Positions 25,601 to 35,230 of a DNA stretch of 54,514 bases are shown here, piece after piece. Source of the DNA: a bacterium (GTDB taxonomy: Bacteria > Oederibacteriota > JAAXVQ01 > JAUVAV01); contig JAGLMY010000112.1 in assembly GCA_023139775.1 (NCBI GenBank), positions 1-54,514 of the forward strand, given 5' to 3'. Below the pieces are notes generated by a model. It searched no databases and was not told the DNA's origin. It was given only the letters and a program-made list of their open reading frames with translations. Positions within the stretch are counted from its first letter, which is position 1. Every line of letters starts with the position of its first letter. A program made the position numbers and the translations under genes.

Positions 25601-28600
25601 CCGGGAAATTGGATTGAAAGCTGTTCCAGACAAGCGGGATAGGCTTTTTTATGCGCAGTTCGAAAAATATGGATTTGATCCCCTGGTCGTGGAGGTGGCG
25701 CTGGAGGCATATCTCTTCGGCCGGACAGAAAACGGCCGGCTGGAAAGTGAGTTGAAAAAGGAAATATTGGAAAAACCGGATGAACATAAGCATTTTAAGC
25801 TCAGCAAGACGATTGCCGCCGAATTGTCTTATGTGCAGGCGGCGGATTCGCCGCGAAAACAATTAGCATCCATAGCTGAACCCAGAGGGATTAAAGTCAT
25901 GAGTGAATTACTTGATCCCCAGGCAGCGGCATTGCCGGCAAATGGGGCTACTGGGCGTTTATGGGAAAAAGATTATGGAGATGATCTGTATATCGGGCAG
26001 ACAAATAAAACAGGCGGTATACACTTGTTTGGCAAGGTGGCCATTTCACCTGTCAGAAAACATGAACCTGGCTGGGATGTCTTTCTGCGCAAAGCCAAAT
26101 GTATTAATGATCATGTTATTGAAGTGAGTTTTTTGGCAAAAAAGGATGAAGAAGAAATCACCCATAGCTTTCAGATAGATACCAAGCGCGTTAATAAAAG
26201 CACCGGGGCTTTGGAAATGGAATACCGGTTGGGATTGCAGTATGTGGCGGATCTTTTAACGGGGCCGGGAAATGCCGGTTGGGAAACCTATTTGGAGTCT
26301 CTGCCGGATTTGAAGGGTGTCTCTTTGGGAATCCTTAATATTCGCAAGTTAAGCGTGAATGTGCGGGGGGAAATCTTTCATTGGCATCTTATTGGTGAGA
26401 GGGAATCAGGCTGGGAGGCCCGCCTGCAAGGCTGCAAATATGTGCGCGGAGCACCGCGCTTGACAGTGCTTTTTAAAAAAGGGGATCGGATAAAAATCAG
26501 GCATTTTAGAATCGATGGATGGCGTGAAAAGGAAAAATGTTTTGATATTAAAGTCGCGGTTGAACAGCAATATTATTACGGTGTTTTATTAAACCAGCGG
26601 GTCGCAGACTATCTTTTTTCAGATGAGCGGGATGTACATTCGGAAATGAGCAAGAGCATATCAGCCTTGCAGGAACAGCGGGCGGCGATTCTGGCAGGGG
26701 AAATTGATCCGCGTAAGCTATTAATCAGCCAGGGTTGTGATCTGTTAGTGGCAGAGTTGGCATTACAGGCCTGGAAAAAAAACCGGGTCCAGCGTAATCG
26801 AATTCCCATTTATAGAATTTTTGCCAACCAGGTTAAAGGAACTGCTAAAAAAGTCCTAAAACTTACTTATAAAAAGATGGCGGAAGTTTATTACAAAAAA
26901 ACCAACCAGTCTGATACCGCCGAGCTTGTTGCCATCTCTCTGCCTGAAGGTGTTGATAAGCTGCTTGAATTGCTTAAGCCGAAAGAGGCAAAAAAAAGGA
27001 TTAGGCAGAGTTTGCGATCCGGTGGAACCCGGAAACTCGATGATTATAAAAATATTTATTTGGGTCAAACAGGTCCGGAAGGAGAAATTTTTCTTAAAAA
27101 GGGCCATACCTTTTCCGCTTTAGGTAAAGGGGACGCAGGTTGGGATACTTACATCACAGAGGCCCGCGTGCAAAATAATCACGTAATTACTTTAGAAGTG
27201 CGCCTGGAGAAGCAGGGGCAAATACGCCGGCATACCTTTCAAATTGACACCCAGCGGTTTAATAAGCGGATCCAGGCCTTGGAAATACTCCCGCAACTGG
27301 GTTTGGACTATATCATGGACATGTTGTCACAAACAAGTTGTGCCGTTTTGAATAAATATTTGCGCGGCATGCCTGAACTTGAAGGTTTGCTTATTGGTGA
27401 CTCGATCACCCAGAGAGTTGAACGAGCTTACGGCGATACAAAATTTAGATGGTCACTGATTGGGGAGAAGAGTCCGGATTGGAAAGTAACATTGAATTCC
27501 GTGCTGCCGGGAAGCAGACCGCGTTTGCAGATCAAGTGTGAAAAAGCAGGGCGAACCAAGATTCGGACCTTTGAAATCACAGATAAATATCCAGGTAGCG
27601 AACTGCTTAATATTAGCTTGGTGGAGGAAAAGCAATATTATTATGGAGTGTATCTGAGCAAGAGCATAGTTGAGTATCTATTGAATAAAAATAGCGCGAT
27701 TTTATCGCAAGTGGATGCGTGCTTGCGCGCTATTGAGGATAATCCGGTAAAATCAGAGCTTGCGTCTTTCCTCGCAGATCGGGGTTTTGATGAGGTGGCT
27801 ATACACTTGGCCGGACACCGGGCTCAGATGGGAGAAACCGGCGCTGTGATGTTGGAGGAGCCTGTTGAGTTGGAGGAAGCGCTGATAACCGCGCAAAAGC
27901 AGAACCTAAAATTGGCAAAATACAGAGACGCAACAGCTTATTATCAAAGACAGACCCTTCCGGGTGCCGGACGAAGTAAAAGACTGCTTGCCATAACAAG
28001 CTTGTCCAGCAAGCTCTGGGATCTGCTTGACTTAAGAACAGCTCAAGCTGCAATTGACAAGCATCTTACTGACAGTGAGCCCCGCTTAATCCCGGAATAT
28101 GAAAACACTTACATTGGCCGTACAGATGAGAATGGGAAAAATTGGTTTGATTCAGATACTCATTTATCATTGCTGGGGATTAGGGAAGAGAGATGGAAAG
28201 GCTATCTTGAAAACGCCCGGGTATGTAATGATCATGTCATTGAACTCAAGCTGAGATTTGAAAAACACGGGCAAACAGAGTATCGTGTTTTTCAAATAGA
28301 TACCCTGAAAATAAATAAACAAAATAAAAGGCTTGCTATTCACTATCGCTTAGGTTGGGACTATATTGCCGATATGCTGGCGGAATCCGCAGATGTTGAC
28401 TGGAGCGATTACTTTCAGAAACTTCGGCAGCTTGAGGATGTCAGTTTAGGCAGATTGCAGAGTCTAACCTTGGCGAAAAAGATTCACGGTGAAAATTATA
28501 TCTGGGCTCTGCTTGGCGGAACAGAAATTGGGTGGGATGCTCGGATTGTGCGCTGTGAGTTGGACGACAATGTGCCAAGTATATGGCTTGAGTTCAAAAA

Positions 28601-31600
28601 AGGGAATCGGGTAAAATACAGGAATTTTAAAATAATCCGGAAAAATGAGGACGAGGCAACACATGCCATCCAGCTGGCCGGCGAAAAATATTTTTACCGG
28701 GGTATTGAGATATATAAACGTTTGATTCCCGAGGTTTATTTGGCCCATGACACCTTTGCTGAAAATGTAGAAAAAGCCATGGCCCAACTTGGAGAACTTT
28801 CTTCGGAACTTTTGACAATGACTCGGATTACGCAACTTCGAACTCAATTGGTTAAGCTGGGATATTCACCGCTGGTTGCTGCTGTTGCGGCGCAGGCTGC
28901 GCATTCTGTTATTGGTAAAGTCCATGAAAAAAAGACTTTTTCCGATTTTATCAGAAAGCCGGAAATAACCAAGAGACAAATTGTTGAGTATAACGGCTCA
29001 AAAATGGCGGAGCTTCAATATTCAATAACACGCGCGCCTGGCGGGGCGGAGCATTGTACTCTGGCTGCCATTTCCAGTTTATCCGGAGTGGATAAAATGC
29101 TTGAAATATTAGATCCCGAACATATGAGACAACTGCTCGCCAGTGGACGAAAAAACTTTTTGGAATATGCCAATACCTATATTGGCAAAAGCGATTCAAG
29201 CGGGCAGGTTTATCTGAAACATGGAGTAAACGCCCCCGGGCTTAGGACAATGGAAACGGATTGGGATGTATATGTGAATCGAGTCACAGCCCTAAATGAT
29301 CATATTTTCGAAGTGCAGATGCGGTTGGAAAAAGACGGCAAAAAAATCTATCGGCCTTATCAATTTGATGTGCTTCGAATTAATAAAAGTACAGGTACTT
29401 TAAGAAGATATACACGTTTAGGTTGGGAATATATAACCGATATGCTGTCTCAACCGGAAAATATTGATTGGCAAAGCTATTTGCAAGCACGAACGGATAT
29501 TATAGGCCTTAGGTTGAGTAATTTGAATTGCAATATTTTACTTAAGTTGATTCGTGGTGTCCTATACTCTTGGCAGGTGTTGCCGGAATCTTATGAGACC
29601 GGGTGGGAAGGAAAAATTATTGCTTGTGAGCTTGGTCCCCATGGTCCAAGGCTGGGGATAGAATTAACCAAAGGCGCCAGACGCATAGTGCGCAGGTTTG
29701 AAGTTACTCCGCGCCATATCGAAGGCGGCTTCTTTGGATTGCGTTTTATGGATGAAAAGCAGTATTACCATAATGTATATCTGAATTCACATGTTGCTGA
29801 TACTATTTTTTCCTCAACCCGGGATATACGTAAACAGTTGGAATCCTGCTTAACGGCTATGAATACCGCAATGCAGAAAACAGCCGGTCCAGTACTTGAA
29901 CGGAGCGATATTTGGAGGAAATTGATTGAAAAAGGATTTGCGGAATATGTAATTGCCTTTGCCTGGCATGTTCGCCGGTTGCGTAAAAATCCAGGGTTGG
30001 AAATAAGTGCTAATAAAGTCGTGCGAAAAGTCCCGGTATCCCTCCCCGGCCGCTGTATGGCTGAATTGCGTTATTCCCTAAGATCGAAGGAGACCCCGCT
30101 TGCGCAAGGCGGCCTGATCTCCCTGACCACAGCCACGGGCTTGGATAAATTGGGCAATCTGATTAATTACAAGAAGGCCAAAAAACTCATAGCCCGAAAC
30201 ACACCCAATGGCCGGCCGGTTGTTTTGCCAGGCTACGAGAATCATTATCTGGGTAAAACGGAAGAAGACGGTGCTATTTACCATGGATCGCAGTATCAGG
30301 CTTCACTGCTCGGGAGCGTGGAAGCCGGCTGGGATGTTTATCTTGATGGTGCGCAGGTGGTAAATAATCATGTGATTGAGATAAAAATCCGATCGGAAAA
30401 GGATGGCGGGATAAGATATCGTACGTATCAGATTGACTTGTATAAGAGAAATAAAATGACAGGTAATTTGGAGATTCATTACCGGCTGGGCTGGGAGTAT
30501 ATTGCTGATATGCTGATACAATCACAGCATGTGGATTGGGAAGATTATTTTGAAACTGCGCCCGAACTTCACCGGTTATCCTTCGGTATATACGCAGGCA
30601 ATGCTATCATTCGTCAAGTCAACGGCAAGATTTTTCAATGGACGCATAGCGGTCAACAAGGTCAGGGCATGGAAGGTAAAATCCTGGTTTGTGAAACAAG
30701 GAACAATGAACCCCATTTTTGGGTTGAATTCAAGGATGATAAACGCAGCATGATTCGGGAGTTTAGGATAGCCGATTATGACACGAAAAACAATAGATTC
30801 AATATTTTGCTGGTTAATCAAGAGCATCGCTATTTTGGGCAGCCCGTATCCGTCGCAGTTGATGCTTGTCTGGCGGCGATTAATAAAATAAGAGCCAATG
30901 CGCGGAAGACTGCCAGGCGGCTTTCCTCTGCGCGGTTATGGGAAATGCTACTGGGTCGAAATTTTAAACCGGAAGTGGTGGAACAAGCAGTGCGGTTGCA
31001 TAGGGTGGCCAGAAAAAGCCCGGTTGATTCAGCTGCCAGGGCCGCCGGGCTTGGCTTTTCCGCCCGCAGGGTTTTGATGGAGCTGCCGGAGCCGCAACAG
31101 AAACTGGTGTTGGAGCTCATGCGTTCGCAGTGGATTGACATAAAAGCTTTTTGTGGGACCCTGGATGCCATTCCCTTAATAAAGCGCACACCTGAAGCAT
31201 TTGTCCGAATTCTCGCAAAGCATATCAGTAAGGAGGAGGGAGTTGAATTTTTTACGCCTTATGAGCAAAAACAAATGCAAAATATAAGTGTTTCGCGTTT
31301 ATGCGAAAATGCTTGGGTTTGGGAGTATGTGAACAGCTTAGCGGCAAGCGGATATAAAATCACAGGTTCGACACTGAGAATAATAATTAATAATAGAAAA
31401 ACATCCCGAAAATATTTAAAAAAATATGTAAAACTAATGAGAAAATATAATATCAGCCAAACTGATTTTGCAAAATGTTATAGTTCGGCGCGTCCCTGGG
31501 AAGAGATAAAAGAAATACTGCCTCTTTTAAGCGCAACGGAATTAATTTCCACAAATATTGCGATTATCTTAAGCAGCGCTTTAACAAAAAAAGAGATCAG

Positions 31601-34600
31601 GACCCACCTGGATTTGTTTGTTGATATTGATAAAAAAACACTCCGCGCAAATATCCAGCAGATTATCCATGATCGCAGAAAAACACAATTGCATCAAATT
31701 ATTAGTGATTTTACTAAAGCCGGAATGTTATCTGGACAACAAAGCAATGATATACAAACAGCTATTGAGAGAAAGTCACACTTGTTATCAACGGATTTTG
31801 CCCGGGATATTTTTGCCGCGCTTCAGTACCAGGGGGAACCTTGGTTTGAGACTCAGAAAATAGAAGACTCGCAGAAGTTGCTTGGCATTGATAAACTTTG
31901 GCAAAAACGTGCCTGGCTGATCAAGGTTCACGCGCTTGCTGAAGAAAAGCGGCAAGACGGCATATCACTGGATATTATTTTAAAAGTACTTTATTCACCA
32001 CTAAGCATGAAAGCCATTGAAAAAATATTGGCTCAGCACGGACCGGAATCTATTGAAAGACTCCTGGACAAATATTTGTATGCTGATCATAGCAGCGGGG
32101 TTGAAAAACAAGAGCTTATAAGATTGCTGGAAAAAAACAGTATTCGGGATACTGTTCAAGTAATGGCGATTAATTCATACCGAAACACAAGCCGTATCAT
32201 TCGCATTCTGGGGTATCTTGAAAATATTCCTGCCAATATATTGGATAAAAGTATCTCTGCCAGTAGGTTAGATGATATAAAAACAGCTATTTTTACTAAG
32301 TGCCTGCGTCGAACCGCGGAATTGTCTGATCTGGTGGACTATCTACCCAAACACAATGGTTCTGATAGTGATGAGCAGTATCATGGGCGTTTACTTGGTG
32401 TTATCCAAGATACCTTTTCCAAGAACAAACTGAGCGAAATGAGAAGAGTATTACAATTATTAGTGCGTTTTCGCGGAAAATTACCAGTTTTGACGGAGAA
32501 TGCCGCCCAAAAAGCACGAGAATACATTAAATTACGCCGAATTTTACGCCAGCTTGATCCGGACCAATTGTTTGGATTGCTGGATATTATAATGGGGGAT
32601 AAGCTTTCGGCCGGTGAGATTGCCCAACTAAAACGGAATATTATTAGTATGATGCAAAAGGATAGAGAGCAATGGGAAACCATCAAACCTGAGTTTCAAA
32701 AAATTCTAATCGATAGGAATCGAGAAGGGTCAAAAGACATTCAGCTGTTGGCAGGTCAATTGCTGCTTTCCTTTGATTCAGAGGTTCGCCGGGATATTGA
32801 AGATACCGTAATCAATGTCTTCGTACCTAGGATATTTATTAAGTATAAGCAGCCGGAATATGTTGAGACTGCTGTTAATACATTAGCTAGGACGTTGAGA
32901 AGGTATGATGTGTATAAAGGTTTGTTGGAGGGGGCGGAAACTGCTCGGTTGACAAGTTTTATATATCGGAATCAGATGTTCGTGGGAAAGGAAGCCAGTC
33001 GTGTGCGATATGCTGATGTATTTAGGGCACAGGCTGAAATAATCGCAAAGGCCGAAGAGAAAGATGTGTATCTTTCAGAAACAGAAATATTTGAATTTTT
33101 AGCAATACAATTTAGTTCACCTAGACTGCAAAGTTTTAAAGAATATTTAATTGAACTTAAAAGTGAAAAAACAGAACCATTGACCAAAGTCAATGCGGAT
33201 GGCTATGAATATGAGTGTGGGGGTATCCTTGATAAGGGTACCCTGGATATGGCATCAGATTATATGCGTAGTATTTATAACTTTACACATCCGTTGACAG
33301 ATACGGATGTGGATGATCCGGATGCCATCGGAGGATACATGCCCTGGCTCAAAGCATTATTAGTTGAGCGCTGGGGCCGGCTGAGCGCGGATACATATAA
33401 TCGCTGGGCCTGGGCCATTGAAGCTGTGCCCATGGGTCTGGGCGGACTGCCGGCTGTGAGTATCGCGATTTGGACCGGCTATCATGACCCGCTCTCCCTC
33501 GCGCTCCTATTCATTCAAGCCGGCTGGGGCGCATTTTTTCTGGAACACCTTTTCCCCAAAACCGCGGCAGGTTGGAAAGCCTTGATATCTGGAAATGTTA
33601 AAAAAGCCTACCAAGATTTCAGCCGGGAAGATTGGATCAAGGTGGGCATTGCCTTTGGCTTGGCTGCGTTCAATCTCTTGCTCACTTTGGCCGCACCGGG
33701 TTTGTGGGCCGGAATCGTAGTGCTGGTAATTATCGGTTTGGGATCGCATGCCTTGACCAACCGGATATTGAAAACAAAACAAACGCCGGAGCCTATTGAA
33801 GTTGTACAGGAAGTAACAACCGAAATTCCTGATCGTCAGATCAATCGTTCGCTTTTGGAAACCAGACCTGTGATGTTTAAATTAATTCAATTTTTAATGA
33901 CACCGCGTTTGCAACTCAGACCCTGGTTGAGACCCTTGCGCCTGTTTGGCGGTGTTGTCTTAGGGTTGGTAAAAGTCGCGGGATACCTGTATCTTTCAAT
34001 ACGCAACCTGAGAGCAAAATCAGGCGCAGATACTGCAACCATTTCGCAAGTTCGGAAATACCAACTGGTGCTGCCGGACGCAATTTCTGCCCGACAGCTC
34101 AATCCTGAACATATTCGCATTCAAACGCGGGGAAGTGCGTTTGGATCTTATAGATATGAAAACGGAAAGCTCGACATCTTTGTTCCGCAAGTGTTGGTTA
34201 ATCAACAAAACGCCGGAAAACTGGACCGCTTTCTCTTTGATATCGCGGTTTGGACCCAGGCTATGCGTTGCCATAATGAGATTTTGCAAGAAATTGATCC
34301 TGCCTTGCCTACACTGCAAACCACAGTACGTTATCAGCAGTTGCCGCAAAGAATTTTAAAGAACATACTCAGATTCTCAAGGGCGCTGCCTGTGGGCCTG
34401 ACCCGGGGCTGGCATGGCTTCTGGTTAAAACGCCATCCAGTGCAATATCTGCAAGCACAATTAATGCAAGCGACTGTTCAGTCGGATATGGCCGAACAAC
34501 TTGTTACCTCCGGCAGCACCTTGCGGCAAGACTATATCCGTTTCAGCCAACAACCGGATAAAACCAATGCCGGGTATTTTATGGAAAGCGTAATTGATCG

Positions 34601-34934
34601 TCTTCAATTGCAACGAGAATACATACAAAGCTTGCTCATGGAAAATAAATTATCCGAAGCCGAATATCAAAAAGAACAGCTCGTGCAATCCGTCAATACA
34701 ATCAATTCACTCATGCGAACCATGCAAATCCTGCAAGGCCGTCCCATTGGGAAGAAGCTTGACAATATTCAAGCTACTCCCTTTGGCGAGCAGCGTTTGT
34801 GGATATCGCCGCTCTTGCGCAGTTCGCAACTGGGCGCCTATCTGGATGTGCTGGATTTCCTGGGTCTTAAAGTGGATCGGAAAGACCTCTGGCAATGGCG
34901 TAAACCCGCACGCACCAATGCCAATGCAGCATAA
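22644..34934 (+). CDS. Giant secreted repeat protein (4096 residues) with ChaN/TraB-like N-terminal domain
   Basis: Function unknown. An N-terminal hydrophobic segment ending FPYLTWA (about 18-37) looks like a signal peptide. Residues about 70-430 resemble the EreA/ChaN/TraB superfamily: VVHIQDLHCNYEVQ (from Val76), LLAVEGA (Glu111) and VTGGYHTEHV (His397), the usual order of its metal-binding motifs. From about 715 to 2800 come six repeats of 351-356 residues. A helical, A/T-richer part (about 2830-3550) follows. Then hydrophobic spans at about 3600-3635, 3668-3710 and 3765-3787, and a mixed C-terminal domain. One uninterrupted frame covers 12.3 kb. No clear ribosome site precedes the ATG, so the start is less certain than the frame. 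Giant exported proteins of this kind are known from Omnitrophota. A surface or predation role is speculation. Confidence 0.85.
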   Translation: MSHISIKQWHHPSRCIWVKTISLLVILTFIFPYLTWALEVQNYSGMHTILFNQRLLEIPKKFGTTKHAWQHGEKMVVHIQDLHCNYEVQKNIAGIIHELARKHNLRLLAVEGASLPINTTKLRSFPIKKVRDDVSDYFVRQGKLSGAEYYAITSEFPMALEGIETAELYALNKRSVEFILTDEGQGYCLDLRDNLNIFKPQIYSSTLLAFDKKRVAYREGRVSALKYCRGLRKYAKKLKLDLNPFPNFIAYSQSHDAVFPLQIEADDLFQEIDRLDQIIREYFYTNKIQRDLDAQLKRLDIIEKLLSISVSPEELAVFRQERQAFQVQTFVDFIWQQNTEDDVEIDPEVFVLDGYLDAAVDFYRVADQRSEQLAKNTLARLQKHNTKIAVLVTGGYHTEHVLAALEAQGVSYISIKPKITEQDVVNPYFSLLRNRQTPLEKLLSQNQKVFTLEPLLPKMADPNKIPDEATDLDERERTFSRLADLILTAMTAMYHFLRNKLGAGLARRVQEAMADYPDLLVTGKIKIHPNQTISFWVQAPGGQEMLVVCTPGNRSLPIIEAEALQVAEFKQEKLVFVGQGKAAAVRAKLDAVPAGLWAEMNLREIDALYPARSILFVLVTWLDRCKQLIAEWQTRIHAIGAELKDWPGKYLPQMGVVQIEGTDIFLPDVQWPPWLASMMEKADTYMRNAEMKPEGLAGKYSDKSLPLKRDAEINHLTGKTGREKLQELLLAKNKQKLYAKVSGNPDKHLFRSTESTVGQYIGDTDVNGAVTIRAGKKFPALGSKGAGWKVYLKKIRILNDQVMEFDIRLEKNGATKIRRFQIDMLLVNEKTGFFEIHDRLALHCVIEMIQQAEDVDWPAFMEKKPDLRGLTFGELKKGKVNVRANGKDFALHLSGENEDGWENHIVDYGYEQDTPFIEVKLTRGPRVKFRRFAIRGRRQREQVFDIQLVAERQYLHGIYLDKNVCRQLFSKNRNLEAEVQACSEYIREIGLKAVPDKRDRLFYAQFEKYGFDPLVVEVALEAYLFGRTENGRLESELKKEILEKPDEHKHFKLSKTIAAELSYVQAADSPRKQLASIAEPRGIKVMSELLDPQAAALPANGATGRLWEKDYGDDLYIGQTNKTGGIHLFGKVAISPVRKHEPGWDVFLRKAKCINDHVIEVSFLAKKDEEEITHSFQIDTKRVNKSTGALEMEYRLGLQYVADLLTGPGNAGWETYLESLPDLKGVSLGILNIRKLSVNVRGEIFHWHLIGERESGWEARLQGCKYVRGAPRLTVLFKKGDRIKIRHFRIDGWREKEKCFDIKVAVEQQYYYGVLLNQRVADYLFSDERDVHSEMSKSISALQEQRAAILAGEIDPRKLLISQGCDLLVAELALQAWKKNRVQRNRIPIYRIFANQVKGTAKKVLKLTYKKMAEVYYKKTNQSDTAELVAISLPEGVDKLLELLKPKEAKKRIRQSLRSGGTRKLDDYKNIYLGQTGPEGEIFLKKGHTFSALGKGDAGWDTYITEARVQNNHVITLEVRLEKQGQIRRHTFQIDTQRFNKRIQALEILPQLGLDYIMDMLSQTSCAVLNKYLRGMPELEGLLIGDSITQRVERAYGDTKFRWSLIGEKSPDWKVTLNSVLPGSRPRLQIKCEKAGRTKIRTFEITDKYPGSELLNISLVEEKQYYYGVYLSKSIVEYLLNKNSAILSQVDACLRAIEDNPVKSELASFLADRGFDEVAIHLAGHRAQMGETGAVMLEEPVELEEALITAQKQNLKLAKYRDATAYYQRQTLPGAGRSKRLLAITSLSSKLWDLLDLRTAQAAIDKHLTDSEPRLIPEYENTYIGRTDENGKNWFDSDTHLSLLGIREERWKGYLENARVCNDHVIELKLRFEKHGQTEYRVFQIDTLKINKQNKRLAIHYRLGWDYIADMLAESADVDWSDYFQKLRQLEDVSLGRLQSLTLAKKIHGENYIWALLGGTEIGWDARIVRCELDDNVPSIWLEFKKGNRVKYRNFKIIRKNEDEATHAIQLAGEKYFYRGIEIYKRLIPEVYLAHDTFAENVEKAMAQLGELSSELLTMTRITQLRTQLVKLGYSPLVAAVAAQAAHSVIGKVHEKKTFSDFIRKPEITKRQIVEYNGSKMAELQYSITRAPGGAEHCTLAAISSLSGVDKMLEILDPEHMRQLLASGRKNFLEYANTYIGKSDSSGQVYLKHGVNAPGLRTMETDWDVYVNRVTALNDHIFEVQMRLEKDGKKIYRPYQFDVLRINKSTGTLRRYTRLGWEYITDMLSQPENIDWQSYLQARTDIIGLRLSNLNCNILLKLIRGVLYSWQVLPESYETGWEGKIIACELGPHGPRLGIELTKGARRIVRRFEVTPRHIEGGFFGLRFMDEKQYYHNVYLNSHVADTIFSSTRDIRKQLESCLTAMNTAMQKTAGPVLERSDIWRKLIEKGFAEYVIAFAWHVRRLRKNPGLEISANKVVRKVPVSLPGRCMAELRYSLRSKETPLAQGGLISLTTATGLDKLGNLINYKKAKKLIARNTPNGRPVVLPGYENHYLGKTEEDGAIYHGSQYQASLLGSVEAGWDVYLDGAQVVNNHVIEIKIRSEKDGGIRYRTYQIDLYKRNKMTGNLEIHYRLGWEYIADMLIQSQHVDWEDYFETAPELHRLSFGIYAGNAIIRQVNGKIFQWTHSGQQGQGMEGKILVCETRNNEPHFWVEFKDDKRSMIREFRIADYDTKNNRFNILLVNQEHRYFGQPVSVAVDACLAAINKIRANARKTARRLSSARLWEMLLGRNFKPEVVEQAVRLHRVARKSPVDSAARAAGLGFSARRVLMELPEPQQKLVLELMRSQWIDIKAFCGTLDAIPLIKRTPEAFVRILAKHISKEEGVEFFTPYEQKQMQNISVSRLCENAWVWEYVNSLAASGYKITGSTLRIIINNRKTSRKYLKKYVKLMRKYNISQTDFAKCYSSARPWEEIKEILPLLSATELISTNIAIILSSALTKKEIRTHLDLFVDIDKKTLRANIQQIIHDRRKTQLHQIISDFTKAGMLSGQQSNDIQTAIERKSHLLSTDFARDIFAALQYQGEPWFETQKIEDSQKLLGIDKLWQKRAWLIKVHALAEEKRQDGISLDIILKVLYSPLSMKAIEKILAQHGPESIERLLDKYLYADHSSGVEKQELIRLLEKNSIRDTVQVMAINSYRNTSRIIRILGYLENIPANILDKSISASRLDDIKTAIFTKCLRRTAELSDLVDYLPKHNGSDSDEQYHGRLLGVIQDTFSKNKLSEMRRVLQLLVRFRGKLPVLTENAAQKAREYIKLRRILRQLDPDQLFGLLDIIMGDKLSAGEIAQLKRNIISMMQKDREQWETIKPEFQKILIDRNREGSKDIQLLAGQLLLSFDSEVRRDIEDTVINVFVPRIFIKYKQPEYVETAVNTLARTLRRYDVYKGLLEGAETARLTSFIYRNQMFVGKEASRVRYADVFRAQAEIIAKAEEKDVYLSETEIFEFLAIQFSSPRLQSFKEYLIELKSEKTEPLTKVNADGYEYECGGILDKGTLDMASDYMRSIYNFTHPLTDTDVDDPDAIGGYMPWLKALLVERWGRLSADTYNRWAWAIEAVPMGLGGLPAVSIAIWTGYHDPLSLALLFIQAGWGAFFLEHLFPKTAAGWKALISGNVKKAYQDFSREDWIKVGIAFGLAAFNLLLTLAAPGLWAGIVVLVIIGLGSHALTNRILKTKQTPEPIEVVQEVTTEIPDRQINRSLLETRPVMFKLIQFLMTPRLQLRPWLRPLRLFGGVVLGLVKVAGYLYLSIRNLRAKSGADTATISQVRKYQLVLPDAISARQLNPEHIRIQTRGSAFGSYRYENGKLDIFVPQVLVNQQNAGKLDRFLFDIAVWTQAMRCHNEILQEIDPALPTLQTTVRYQQLPQRILKNILRFSRALPVGLTRGWHGFWLKRHPVQYLQAQLMQATVQSDMAEQLVTSGSTLRQDYIRFSQQPDKTNAGYFMESVIDRLQLQREYIQSLLMENKLSEAEYQKEQLVQSVNTINSLMRTMQILQGRPIGKKLDNIQATPFGEQRLWISPLLRSSQLGAYLDVLDFLGLKVDRKDLWQWRKPARTNANAA
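24790..31100 (+). repeat. Six tandem 356-residue coding repeats in the giant protein
   Basis: The anchor motif Y-(I/L)-G-(x)-(T/S) begins at 24921, 25989, 27057, 28110, 29178 and 30246, giving steps of 1068, 1068, 1053, 1068 and 1068 bases. Each unit has W-x-x-Y/F, an NDHVIE-type strand, an EK-G turn, FQID, a basic NK-TG stretch, a YRLGW-YIADML helix, a second GW...F/I stretch, EKQYYYGVYL and a helical tail leading to the next anchor. The DNA copies are clearly diverged, so the duplication is old and the length has been held constant. The last unit loses the YYYGVYL part and decays after about 30840. Confidence 0.92.
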
Positions 34935-34940
34935 AAATAC

Positions 34941-35034
34941 AGAATTCAGGAGTAGGGAGCCGGAAGGGAAAAGCGATAATATTTTGGTACTATGCAAGTG
35001 CAGGCTTTGTTCTGATTTCTGACTCCTGTATTCT
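34941..35034. repeat. Decayed inverted repeat downstream of the giant gene
   Basis: AGAATTCAGGAGT (34941-34953) and ACTCCTGTATTCT (35022-35034) are reverse complements with one mismatch, and A/T-rich sequence lies between them. It is a different family from the GTAGGG elements. Confidence 0.5.
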
Positions 35035-35146
35035 CTTCTAATACATAATTATCGACCGATATTTCCTTATTTTCAACCCCAAAAATAGGTATTGAAATTA
35101 GGTCGAATTGTGTTATATTATCAAGAATTTTGTGGAAAATTATACT

Positions 35147-35206
35147 GTAGGGATGGGTTTCCCTGATTTGAGATGATGTTGTGATGAGTCGCGAACCCGT
35201 CCCTAC
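35147..35206. repeat. GTAGGGA...CCCTAC inverted repeat upstream of carA
   Basis: GTAGGGATGGGTT (35147-35159) and AACCCGTCCCTAC (35194-35206) pair with one mismatch around a 34-base loop. With the previous repeat it accounts for most of the 296-base space before carA. No clear promoter was found. Confidence 0.75.
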
Positions 35207-35230
35207 GACAATCATTAAAAGGTGAATAAA

